Source of the DNA: a virus
Length of the DNA stretch: 28,936 nucleotides
Virus record (IMG/VR): IMGVR_UViG_3300020129_000089
Location: 1-28,936 of that record
Direction: 5' to 3' (one strand)
This document shows positions 16,501 to 24,900 of this stretch, in pieces. The notes beneath the pieces were generated by a model. That model made no database searches. It was not told the origin of the DNA and worked only from the letters and a program-made list of their open reading frames with translations. Each line of letters starts with the position of its first letter. Positions within the stretch are counted from its first letter, which is position 1. The translations under genes were made by a program, and so were the position numbers.

Positions 16501-18223
16501 TGGTGCCCTTGCGTCTGGCCCGACGATGACCACCGCCGATGCGGCCCATGCGGGGGCCATGTCCTGGAGCACGACGGGGGCGTGCATGGCGGTATACAAC
16601 GGCACGGCCTGGGTGTGCATTGGCGGCGGCGGAGGGAGCGGCACACCGGGGGGAGCCAACACCAATATCCAGTTCAATAACAGCGGGGCGTTTGGCGGAT
16701 CTGCCAACCTCACCTGGAATAACAGCCTTGCCCAGTTGGTCATTACGGGGATCGGCGGCTCCACCGACACCCAGAACTCCGGGGCCAATTACGTGAACTC
16801 CCTGGCGGGAGGAGTTACTAACAAGACGATCTGGGCAGTGGCCAAGGATGCTAATGGGTTCGGGCTGTTCCGGCTTTCCGATGGCACGGGCACGGGAGGA
16901 TTTGACGGCAACGGCGCATGGGTCTATGCCACCGCGAGTAATGGCTTTGTGTATGCTCAGGCATTTAAGGCCGGGACCAGCGCCACCACCGGGATCACGT
17001 TCACCAACAACAATTCCAGCTTCCAGGTGGATGCGGCGGGCAACATGTCCGCCACCGGGGTGGTTGCGCTCACCGGGGGCAGTAGCGGGTTCAACGTCAC
17101 TGCTAATAATGCGGCCAACACGGTCCAGACCACCGGGGGAATGAATACGGGCGCTGGCGGATCGGGGGCTGGCGGGTACTCGGTAAATGGCACTGTTGTC
17201 ATTGATAGCACCGGAACATTCATAGGCAAGGTTTCGACATCGGATCTCGCCGTCACTGGCAAACTGCTGAACTCGATCCGGGTGAATGGCGGCGTCAACG
17301 CATCCGACGATGGCACGGCGGTGGGCGGATATTATGTCCACGGCACCCAGGTGATCAATTCGAGTGGGATGTGGATCGGCGGAGCGGTGCAGTCAACCGG
17401 ACTCATCTCTGGAACATCCCTCAGTATCAGCGGCACGGCCCTCTTCTCCGGGGCAACCTCGTCCACCACCGGGTTTACAGGTAACGGGGGGTCCAGCGTG
17501 TTTGAGATCCTCTCCAACACCGCCCTGGATTCGATCCGGACGGTGGGCGGCGTCAATGTGTCCAGTGGTGGCGATGGCAACGCCGGGTATTTTGTCCATG
17601 GCAGCAAGGTGATCAATGCCAGCGGCGGGTTTGTCGGCTCAACGGTGCAGGCCACCGGGCTGATCTCCGGACCCAGCCTGTCGATTACCGATACGGGCAG
17701 CACCGCGATCTTTGCTGGCCCGGTGATTGCCCAGTCCAGCATGAACGTCACTGGGAACACCAGCATGATCGGCACTCTCGCCTTGACAGGCACGGGCTTA
17801 AATGGCTACATCACCCAGTACCGGGGAATCCCCACTGTGGGATATGGGGTTGCCCCGATGTACTACAACTACTCGGTCACGGGGAACACGGCTTCCACGG
17901 GCGTTGCCCAGGTGGTGATCAACGGGGCCGCTCCCGTGGGTGGCTGGTACCGGGCTAGTGTCACGATGACGTGCCACAACACTGGGGGAACGCCAAACGG
18001 AGTTGCAACCCTATTTTTTGGGACAGTGGACGGGCTTTACGCCGCATACCCAGGCGTAAATCTCAACTGCAATGCTGGGCCATACGTGAACAGCGGGGTT
18101 CTGACGATATATACGGATGGAACAACCAGTGCGGGGTGTAATGGTATGTGCTGGAATGTTTCCGCCAGCAGTTTCAGCAATGCTACTTATCAGCTTGGCG
18201 TGTTTGTTGAAAGGTTGAGGTAA
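13562..18223 (+). CDS. Giant modular tail fibre/spike with N-terminal signal-like peptide
   Basis: Encodes 1553 residues. Residues 1-22 (MKRCRFYILLWAQAAIFGQT) look like a Sec signal: basic start, hydrophobic core and a G-Q junction. Residues about 30-320 form a Tyr/Cys-rich domain with several cysteines. From about residue 505 there are units with the motif (I/V)QFNxxGxFxG at roughly 515, 747, 889 and 1034, linked by Gly/Thr-rich stretches and carrying GYxxADxGYxSGxCxRYNCFQA-type and SFTAxxYIQAGN-type segments. From about 1190 to 1400 a second repeat class (GGVN...GGYxVHGxxVINxSG) occurs three times. The C-terminus is a Cys-containing beta domain. The QFNxxG repeats are typical of phage fibres. 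Likely role is host-surface binding; no catalytic or chaperone motif is visible. Confidence 0.8.
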   Translation: MKRCRFYILLWAQAAIFGQTPPNTQAIAPASMSFYSYSPVAPAVAPPGSQFLITFPGQASGSQITRPGCTNYSQLKYAHYTYDGTWHGPVTGPVYGYFANFYASANPINNTSGLSGNMAFAGSIASNNDTINQVFIQSYYWSADACYEYGPEVGFYRLLQTPGNAAEESTVYFYYSMHANCYGDSTAGTCRDKVTGASLQPTTISKALTVPATNSQGGKNWIYSAYLTSPTNFRVTITDPYNGNNAVTPANYAVDPNGFFGPTAAAMYNPGLTGYLTITQQRNSSLGGITDSMPNPLKMTIIGLSQLLYLSTVTPPPVFSQTKTYSRAFGNCADGNKTIVTAGVSSSAATPVIRSYPSCTVTVYVPGTTTPATIYSDPTGTSKANPFTADTSGRWFFYANNGSYDIRLSGGGIPTPFTLGDVPLFTTGAYFPHAVLAYAQSGAAGIVGAYNPAGTFYSWFTTGVTTSNMLWTLPTADSAGCLSSNGSFVLSFVPCGTSGGGGGTGTPTPPGGNNQTIQFNNGGVFGGDGNLLWDKLTQVMSVSGVAGTPAIRANGGYILANGGLVSNVGSWQGINSDKDGALLRAYHVAPTSTVVGTGKGGYINFAPLGYANSPVPLDGLASFGLHTGLLWVGGINPLPADTTYSLNTNLYVNASAGFATANGIYNSVQAPNGGMAARSFTASGYVQVGSSNGPPTATTNDAIHAGALYFDTAAGTFQGYTGAGWVPLSGGGTGGGGGTTPPGGVSTSVQFNSGGSFSGDTFFFYSSASRLLTVSALNANSAGIAVVNGYMTADNGYLSGACIRYNCFQAASSVTGSLVGGMAARSFTATQYIQAGNNPGPPNTSLSDTFHAGAMFWDTTGAGGMKVYDGSAWVALGGSGTATAGGPVTSVQFNSGGALGGDASFFWDTGAKLLTIVTAADVNPGLAVGPGYMQADGGYISGSCNRYNCFQAVNSLNQLQGGMYAKSFTALNYIQAGNYAGALASGPTMTTADAAHAGAMSWSTTGACMAVYNGTAWVCIGGGGGSGTPGGANTNIQFNNSGAFGGSANLTWNNSLAQLVITGIGGSTDTQNSGANYVNSLAGGVTNKTIWAVAKDANGFGLFRLSDGTGTGGFDGNGAWVYATASNGFVYAQAFKAGTSATTGITFTNNNSSFQVDAAGNMSATGVVALTGGSSGFNVTANNAANTVQTTGGMNTGAGGSGAGGYSVNGTVVIDSTGTFIGKVSTSDLAVTGKLLNSIRVNGGVNASDDGTAVGGYYVHGTQVINSSGMWIGGAVQSTGLISGTSLSISGTALFSGATSSTTGFTGNGGSSVFEILSNTALDSIRTVGGVNVSSGGDGNAGYFVHGSKVINASGGFVGSTVQATGLISGPSLSITDTGSTAIFAGPVIAQSSMNVTGNTSMIGTLALTGTGLNGYITQYRGIPTVGYGVAPMYYNYSVTGNTASTGVAQVVINGAAPVGGWYRASVTMTCHNTGGTPNGVATLFFGTVDGLYAAYPGVNLNCNAGPYVNSGVLTIYTDGTTSAGCNGMCWNVSASSFSNATYQLGVFVERLR
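13571..13583. repeat. Dispersed palindrome TGTAG-ATT-CTACA
   Basis: Lies in codons 4-8 of the fibre gene (Cys-Arg-Phe-Tyr-Ile), 9 bases downstream of the start codon, where a bound protein could affect transcription or translation initiation. Confidence 0.8.
14376..14385. repeat. Dispersed palindrome TAAC-TG-GTTA
   Basis: Within the N-terminal domain of the fibre gene, read as Leu-Thr-Gly-Tyr; this frame differs from the copies that encode TTA leucine. Confidence 0.65.
15148..15157. repeat. Dispersed palindrome TAAC-CT-GTTA
   Basis: Within the first QFN repeat unit of the fibre gene (Gly-Asn-Leu-Leu-Trp); the second leucine is TTA. Confidence 0.65.
15322..15334. repeat. Dispersed palindrome TGTAG-CCC-CTACA
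   Basis: Exact copy with the same CCC centre and the same Val-Ala-Pro-Thr reading as the copy at 2997, in an unrelated protein. Confidence 0.75.
15803..16661 (+). repeat. Tandem ~430-bp modules within the fibre gene
   Basis: Two full units of about 143 codons begin at QFN motifs near 15803 and 16229, and a third motif near 16664 begins a truncated unit. A longer, more divergent unit begins near 15108. Each full unit contains the QFNSGG motif, the RYNCFQA segment, an SFTA-x-x-YIQAGN segment, an HAGAM-type segment and a closing AWV-type strand. They arose by internal duplication and have diverged at the DNA level. Confidence 0.7.
16429..16438. repeat. Dispersed palindrome TAAC-CA-GTTA
   Basis: Within the third fibre module (Leu-Asn-Gln-Leu with a TTA codon). 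The equivalent position in the preceding module lacks it, so it is not simply part of the repeat. Confidence 0.65.
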
Positions 18224-18242
18224 ACAAGAAAGGATGATCCAT

Positions 18243-18590
18243 ATGAAAGATATTAATCTCAAAGGCTTGGCGTTGATCGTGGCGGCGGTAATGCTGTTCA
18301 TCTTCGCGGCGGGCTGGGTGCGGAATGTAAGGGCGCAGGACAAAACCGCCGGGATTCTCAACGAACTGGAGAAGAACGTCCTGCTCAGAACCGATGCGCA
18401 ACTCCAGCTTCTCCAGCAGAAGTTCCAGAAGGAAGCCCAGCCCATCGTGGACGAGCAGACCGCCCTCCTCAAGAAGAAATGCGAAGAGGTCAAGGCCACC
18501 CCCGGCAAGGACTGTGAAGTCAACATCCAGGCCGGGATTGTGAAGAAGCAAGCCCCCTCCACCGCCCCGGCGGCGAAACCGACCAACTAA
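18243..18590 (+). CDS. Small exported coiled-coil protein (115 aa), possible inner-membrane or periplasmic lysis-type factor
   Basis: ATG at 18243 chosen because AAGAAAGGA (18226-18234) is 8 bases upstream; the in-frame ATG at 18234 would overlap that site. Residues about 6-24 are a hydrophobic segment (GLALIVAAVMLFIFAAG) after a basic start, followed by V-R-A-Q, a plausible signal-peptidase site. The remainder is a Gln/Leu/Lys/Glu-rich helix of about 60 residues likely to form a coiled coil, with two cysteines (KKKCEE and GKDCEV), then a Pro/Ala-rich tail. The layout resembles an inner-membrane spanin (Rz) but there is no outer-membrane partner or lysin next to it, and periplasmic chaperone-like proteins (OmpH/Skp type) also look like this. 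Confidence 0.65.
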   Translation: MKDINLKGLALIVAAVMLFIFAAGWVRNVRAQDKTAGILNELEKNVLLRTDAQLQLLQQKFQKEAQPIVDEQTALLKKKCEEVKATPGKDCEVNIQAGIVKKQAPSTAPAAKPTN

Positions 18591-21500
18591 ATGCAACGCC
18601 CTCCCTTCAAATTCATCTGCAAGGGCATCTCCCTCGCCAACCCGGTGGATCTCATGCCGCCGGGGTTCTACCCGGTCCTGATGAACGTCCGGGTGAATGC
18701 CAATGGCGAGATCGACTGCCGCCAAGGCGTGGAGCAGATCCTCAAGACAGGAGGGGGGACTCCGGTACACTCGCTGCGCCGGATGAACAACAGTGTAGAC
18801 TCTACATCGATCCGGCTTTCGGGAACGGGCGGTGACTTGTTTCTGGATAATTCGGTGGTTGACTCGGGGTATTCGGGCAACCCGCTCTCCATCCTGCCCT
18901 TCCGCCCTAACCGCTCCCCTTCCCCCTACGCCTACATCGGGGACGCCAACCGGATGCGCAAGATCGACATGGCCGGGAATGCCTGGGGGGTTGGGATACT
19001 TCCCTGCCCCACTGCCCCGGTGGTGGAGTTGGACGCGCCCAATTTCGAGTTTGTCGATCTGCTCAATAACTCGTTAAGCTGGACTCCCTCCGGTACCGCC
19101 GCTGCCCCGACCAGCGAAAGCCGTCTGGCTACCACCATCGCCCAGATCCTGTTTGACCGGGGCACCAACCGCTGGGCCTGCGTGGTCCCGGACTCGGCGG
19201 ACTTCAACCTCCAGGTGGGGACGTGGGTGAAGGTCAACCCGGTATCGGACGTGGGCGGCGAGGATGCGATTGTGGCGGAGGTGCATAGGCCCATTACGGA
19301 CACCATCGTCCAAGGTATTCTCTACGAGGAGGGAGACACCGGGTACTGCTCCATCGTGCTCAAGGACTCCTCCCCCAACCTCGCGCCCAATTCCGTGATC
19401 ACCGTGGGAGGAGAATACGTCCGGGTAATCGATGTCTATCAGGGCCAGCGTGGGGCCAGCATCCGCTGCTTCACCCTGCTGCACCATCTCAACGGGGAGC
19501 TAATCAAGGGCACCACCAGCTTCCGCGCCTTCCTCACCCTGCCGCATAGCGCCGGGGATAATTTGACCGCTGAGAGCCTGAAGTTCACCGCAGGACTGGG
19601 CATCGGCATGATTGCCAAGCCCGTGACCCTCAAGCTGGATGTGATCACGCCCTACGTAGAAGCCGGAATTGGGGGCCGTCCGCTTGACAAGGATGACTAC
19701 ATCCACATTTCCATGAAGCTGGACAACCCCACCAACCTGCTTGAGGCGCGAGTTGTTTTTGATATCGGGGACGGCTCCTTCCTCCACGACTACTACTACA
19801 AGATCTTCTCTGCCGCCGACCTGCAAGTGACCACCGACATCATCACTGATGACACCGAAAGCGCCCAGGCGAGATGGACGGAATTGAAATTCAAAGTCAG
19901 TGAATTAATTCGTGCTGGTTCAGATAAAACCAAGTCGTTTGCAACGGTTGCCGCCATCGGAATCTACATCAACGCCCTGGCTCCCATCGAGGCTACCGTG
20001 AGCAGTTGGTGGGTGGGCGGGACGTTTGGGCTGGACTCGACGCCTGCCGATGCCCCTGTGCAGTACGCCACAAGGTACCGGGACTCCCGCACCGGGGCCA
20101 GAAGCAACCCCTCCCCCGCCACGCGCACCGGGGTTGTGCCTCAACGTGACCAAGCAGTCATCAAGGTACTGGCGTCCGATGATCCCCAGGTGGACAACAT
20201 TGACCTGTTGCGCTTCGGCGGCGGGCTGAACGTGTGGGTGGTGGTTGGGGCACATCCCAATATTGACCAGACCATCCAAGACTCCCTCCCTACCCTCTAC
20301 ATCCAGTCCAACGAGGTGGTGGAGTTCGACAATTACCCGCCCTTCCCGATCTCCGATCTGCCACATAACTCGTCAGGGGATGTTTGCGGGACCATCGTGC
20401 AGTGGACCGGAGGGGACAAGTTCGATACCCGCTGGGTGCCGGGGAGCGTGGTCTTTGTCGATGGGGTGGCGTGTACGCTCTATGGTTCCCCGCCCTCCGA
20501 TACCATGCTCAACCTGGAGCAATCGGCGGGCAGTGGGACGGATCTGCCGTTGCAGTTACCGGAGCCTACGCTTGCCGGGGTTCCCCTCCCGGCGATGTGG
20601 CAGTTCGGCGGGCAGGGCATAGGGACGTTTATGTTCGGGGTAGGAGATCCCTACAATCCCGGATTTCTAAGATGGACGAAGGGCAACGACCCGGACGCCG
20701 CCAGCGACAAGGGCAACCTGGAGGTCACCTCGCCGTCTGAACCCCTCATGAATGGCTGCGAGTATGACGGCAGGGCGTTTGTCTTCTCCACGGAGCGGCT
20801 GTTCGCGCTCTTCCCCAACTTCGCTGCGGCCACACCCGGCACCAACCAGTTCACCGCCAGCGTGGTGGTGAGTAGCGCAGGGCTGTATTCCAGGTTTGCG
20901 TTCTGCGTGACCCCGTTCGGTATCGCCTGGGTGGGCAAGGATGGGATTTATCTATTCAGCGGAAGCCCCACGCCCAAGAACCTGACCAATGACACCCTCT
21001 ACCCGCTGTTCCTCCATGGAGGGGTGGACTCGATCCCGGTCAACGGCTACTACCCGGTGGACTACGCCAAGGCGCTGCGCCTGTCCTTTGCCGATAACAG
21101 CCTGTTCTTCACCTACACCGACACCCAAGGCACCGTCTGTTGCCTGCGCTTCGACTTCTCGCTGGCGGGCTGGTTCCCTTACTCCTACACTCCCGCCGCC
21201 AGCGTCTTCTACCAGGAGGAAGGCGACCATGTCAACTCGGCGCTGATGGGCGCGGTAGACGGGAATGTGTATCAGTTCGACCGCACCAGGGTGGATCACT
21301 CCGCCTTCTTCGGCCCGGTGGTGATCGCCTGCCATCTGCGCACCTCCTCCCAGGATCTGGGGGATTCCAGGGGCATGAAGTACTTCATCGATACGCTTGT
21401 AGACTCTACAGGAACCTACACCGCCACCCACGGGTTTGATAATCATTCCATAACTGGTGCCCCGATAGTTATCCAGTCGATCACGCGCACCCAGCATATC

Positions 21501-21974
21501 CTCCCGGTTGCGTTGCTCGACCAGGACAGGCTGGGCTTGTATAGGAACATCTCGCTCGACCTCACCTGGACCGGGTCCGACTACCAGCGCCTTTATGAGT
21601 TCCAGCCCGATGCGGTTGTCCAGCCCATGCTTGTGTCCGGACTGGTTACCCAATACACCGACCACGGCTACCCCGGCTTCTCCCACATCAAAGAGGCTTG
21701 GCTGGGCGTGATCTCTACAGCGGACGTGTACTTCAGCGTCTGGGTGGACGGGGTGGAGTATCGGTGGGTGTTGCCCAACACGCAGGGGCGGCTGACCAAG
21801 ACCAAGCTCCTGCTCGGCCCGATCAAGGGCAAGATGTTCCTCTACCGGGCCTCTTCGGAAGTGCCCTTCATTCCCTTCCCCCAGGACATGAGCATCCTGG
21901 TGAAGCCGTGGGGCGTGGAAGACAAGTTCGCCCCCTTCCGCCCGTTCCAAACCCTGCTGGCAAGCGCGGCCTGA
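18591..21974 (+). CDS. Large tail nozzle-like structural protein
   Basis: Encodes 1127 residues starting immediately after the previous stop, with no spacing. The N-terminus (N-P-V-D-L-M-P-P-G-F-Y-P-V-L-M-N-V-R) and the propeller-like strand-turn pattern through about residues 680-900, including a P-G-F-L-R-W-T-K-G-N-D-P-D-A segment, a D-G-R-A-F-V-F-S-T-E-R-L segment and G-I-A-W-V-G-K-D-G-I-Y-L-F-S-G, resemble nozzle proteins of short-tailed phages (T7 gp12 / P22 gp10 type), which close the tail tube. Length is greater than T7 gp12 (about 794), suggesting inserted domains in the first 500 residues. Contains both palindrome types. Confidence 0.6.
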   Translation: MQRPPFKFICKGISLANPVDLMPPGFYPVLMNVRVNANGEIDCRQGVEQILKTGGGTPVHSLRRMNNSVDSTSIRLSGTGGDLFLDNSVVDSGYSGNPLSILPFRPNRSPSPYAYIGDANRMRKIDMAGNAWGVGILPCPTAPVVELDAPNFEFVDLLNNSLSWTPSGTAAAPTSESRLATTIAQILFDRGTNRWACVVPDSADFNLQVGTWVKVNPVSDVGGEDAIVAEVHRPITDTIVQGILYEEGDTGYCSIVLKDSSPNLAPNSVITVGGEYVRVIDVYQGQRGASIRCFTLLHHLNGELIKGTTSFRAFLTLPHSAGDNLTAESLKFTAGLGIGMIAKPVTLKLDVITPYVEAGIGGRPLDKDDYIHISMKLDNPTNLLEARVVFDIGDGSFLHDYYYKIFSAADLQVTTDIITDDTESAQARWTELKFKVSELIRAGSDKTKSFATVAAIGIYINALAPIEATVSSWWVGGTFGLDSTPADAPVQYATRYRDSRTGARSNPSPATRTGVVPQRDQAVIKVLASDDPQVDNIDLLRFGGGLNVWVVVGAHPNIDQTIQDSLPTLYIQSNEVVEFDNYPPFPISDLPHNSSGDVCGTIVQWTGGDKFDTRWVPGSVVFVDGVACTLYGSPPSDTMLNLEQSAGSGTDLPLQLPEPTLAGVPLPAMWQFGGQGIGTFMFGVGDPYNPGFLRWTKGNDPDAASDKGNLEVTSPSEPLMNGCEYDGRAFVFSTERLFALFPNFAAATPGTNQFTASVVVSSAGLYSRFAFCVTPFGIAWVGKDGIYLFSGSPTPKNLTNDTLYPLFLHGGVDSIPVNGYYPVDYAKALRLSFADNSLFFTYTDTQGTVCCLRFDFSLAGWFPYSYTPAASVFYQEEGDHVNSALMGAVDGNVYQFDRTRVDHSAFFGPVVIACHLRTSSQDLGDSRGMKYFIDTLVDSTGTYTATHGFDNHSITGAPIVIQSITRTQHILPVALLDQDRLGLYRNISLDLTWTGSDYQRLYEFQPDAVVQPMLVSGLVTQYTDHGYPGFSHIKEAWLGVISTADVYFSVWVDGVEYRWVLPNTQGRLTKTKLLLGPIKGKMFLYRASSEVPFIPFPQDMSILVKPWGVEDKFAPFRPFQTLLASAA
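18794..18806. repeat. Dispersed palindrome TGTAG-ACT-CTACA
   Basis: Near the start of the nozzle gene, read GTA-GAC-TCT-ACA (Val-Asp-Ser-Thr), the same codons as the copies at 898 and 21398. Confidence 0.8.
19067..19076. repeat. Dispersed palindrome TAAC-TC-GTTA
   Basis: In the nozzle gene (Asn-Asn-Ser-Leu-Ser); uses a TTA leucine codon. Confidence 0.65.
21398..21410. repeat. Dispersed palindrome TGTAG-ACT-CTACA
   Basis: In the last quarter of the nozzle gene (Val-Asp-Ser-Thr). Confidence 0.8.
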
Positions 21975-21975
21975 T

Positions 21976-24900
21976 ATGGAGCAGCCCAACCTCACCGGGG
22001 AAGTTCAGCAGAAGACCGGGCAGACCATCTTCCGGATCGTTGCGGAACTCCAGGCTTTGGGCCAGCGGGTAGACAAGTTCGGGACATTGTTGACTTCCGG
22101 AAAGGCCGGGGGAACCGGGAAAGACGGCAAGGATGGCAAGGACGGGAAGGATGGAAAGGATGGCCCACCGGGACCGCCCGGAACCGCCTCTGCCGGGGGC
22201 GTCCTGGGCCAGTTGCAGATCCATGGGACTGGTGGGGTATTGGCAGGGGGAGATCTCACCGGGGATGTCACCACCGCAACCGGGACCGTAACCACCTTAT
22301 CCACGGTCAACTCCACGCCGGGGACGTATGGGGACTCCACCCATGTGGCCAGGGTTGCGGTGGACGCCAAGGGCCGGGTAACGGCGGTGAGCGCGGTGAG
22401 TATTGACTTCGCTGGTGCGGGAGGGGTTCCGGCGACCCGGCAGGTTATCGCGGGCGCGGGCCTGGGTGGTGGCGGTCCCCTGTCGGCGGATGTCACGTTG
22501 ACCGCGAATGTCAAGACCGTGTTCGGTCGAACGGGTGATGTGGTACTGAACACGAGCGATATTACAGGGGCGGGCGGCGTCCCCGCGACCCGCAAGGTAT
22601 CCACGGGAACGGGATTGACGGGCGGCGGCAATCTCATGTTTGACCTGACGCTGGCGGTTGCCAATGACACGACCAACCAACGCGCCAATTACGCCAAGGA
22701 CGGAGTGTTCGTTGGGTCCAGGCAAGCCCTTAATGTAATTACTGGGGCCAACGTCACGCTCACAATGACCGATGATGTGGCAAATAACCGCGTCAATCTT
22801 ACCATTGCCGCTGCGGCATCAGGCGGCGGCGGCAGTCAGACACCGTGGACTAGCAATATCGATGCGGCGACTTTTAACCTAAGCAACTTAGGGTATCTGG
22901 GCATCAATGCAGCGGCGAATGCAGCGGCGAGAATTTATACCAACCTGGGCACTCTGTCAGGGACGGCGGGAGCGGCACTGATATCGACGCTGGCCTATGG
23001 AGGATCGGCCAACTACGACGAATTGACCACCTCCCTCGTCCGCAATACTGCTGGCACCGACTGGACGAACGCAGGCTGGAGAATCGCCCGCAAGGTGGAC
23101 TCCAGCGCCATCTCATCCATCGACTTTGGATACGTCCAACTTGGCGTCAACGTACAAGGTACGCGGGTAGCAACGGTTACGGCTACCGGACTTGGCATTG
23201 GCACCGCCGCGCCCAGCGTTCCGCTATCTCTGGGAGGTGCTATCGGTGATAAGTTAGCGGTTTACGATGCTGGCATTGGGCAGAGTTATGGGTTCGGAAT
23301 TCAGTCATACCAGTTTCAGATGTATGGAGTGAACAACCCTGCATCCCGTATATCCATCGGTTTTGGATCTAGCTCATCCTTCACCGAAACGTTCACCGTG
23401 AAGGCGAACAATTGCGTCGGCATCAACGTCACAAATCCTGCGGATGTATTCGTTGTTCAAGGTCTTGCGGGTAATTCCTACGGCCAGATCCGTATGGTGT
23501 ATGGCAACTACGGGGTGTTTTTCCGCAACGATGGGGCGTCGTTCTACCTCATGGTGACTGCCAGCGGCGACCCTTACGGGACATGGAGTTCAGTAGTGCC
23601 GTGGTCCTTCGACCTCGCGTCAAAGGCCATGAGCATGACCGCCTTGACCGTGAATGGAGCCACCTATGTTAACGGTGGTCTGGATTCCCCTCTGCACTTC
23701 GTCACATCGAGCAATAACGCGGCTTCCGTCTACTATGCTGCCGCCATCGAGGTGCGCGAAACCAACCGGGTCACCAATACGCAGAACGGCCTTCCGTATG
23801 CGCCAAGGATTGCCTTTCATTGGGCTTCAACAACCGCTGCCCAGATCGGGATGGATGCCGCTGGCCAGATTCGCACCTTCGACAATCCCGGTACGGGTTA
23901 CGCGCCATTCGCCTGCGCGGGGCTGAACGCGAATGGGAATATCACCGCATCGGGAACCATCTCTTTTAACACCGCGCTGTATGGCAACGGGAAAGCCATT
24001 CTGGAAACCAGCGACGGTGCGTACGTCCGACTCAATCAGAACGCCCAGTTCGGCAACGGCGTCTGGTTTGGTCAATCCTTTGTCGGAATGGGCCAGGGCT
24101 ATCTATCCATCGGTTCCGTTGGCGGCAGTGGCAGTATCAACATCTCCGCGACTTCGGCGGATGCAACCCTCCGTGTTGCCATTGACGGCAACGCGAATGG
24201 AAATTGTTATTTCAACACCGGGGGCAAGCTCGGCGTAAACAACAATGCGCCCTCTTCGTTCATCACCGTGCTTGCCTCTCCCGGCTCACTGGACTACAAC
24301 AACCAGCAAATCGCCATAGGAGAGAGTGGCAACAATCCGCAGTACCGCATGACGCAGAGTTACATCATTCTCAACGGTGCTTGGATGAGCGTGATCCAAT
24401 CCTGGGCTGGCGGTGTGGGGAACTACCTGATATTGAATCCGCGTGGGGGGCAGGTATCTATCGGTGCCTCACAGCCGCAAGGAGCGACCCTCTCCATCAC
24501 TCCTCAAACGAACGCGACCAGCGTGGCAACAGCCAAGATGTTCACCATCGGGGAGCAGACCAACTCGCCGGGGTATTACATGGCAATGGGCATGTTCCAT
24601 GACGGCACGAACTGGAACGGCTCCCTTCAAATGTATGATGGCGGCAGTCCCGGCAGGCTCTTACTCAATGGTGTAGGCGGCGGAGTCCGCATCGGATCAG
24701 CAGCAAGCCCAAACTACGCCCTCGACGTGACAGGTGACGTAAATGTGTCGGGCACGTTCCGCGTGAACGGCAGTCCGATCTCGGGCGGTGGCATCAGCAC
24801 CCAGAATGTGGTTACCGGGTCACGCGCCTTAGCCACGGCATACCAAAATGTAAACGGTAAGCCGATGTTCGTTGCAGTGACCATCACGGTTCCAGGCGGA

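Noticed and set aside
20952-21995. Long minus-strand open frame (347 codons) opposite the nozzle gene
   Set aside because: Composition is typical of antisense shadow (Gly/Val/His/Arg-rich) and the opposite strand has a protein with clear structure; all other genes are on +.
22117-22179. Short tandem repeats as a CRISPR array
   Set aside because: The repeat unit is 9 bases, in frame and encodes Gly-X-Y collagen triplets; no spacers.
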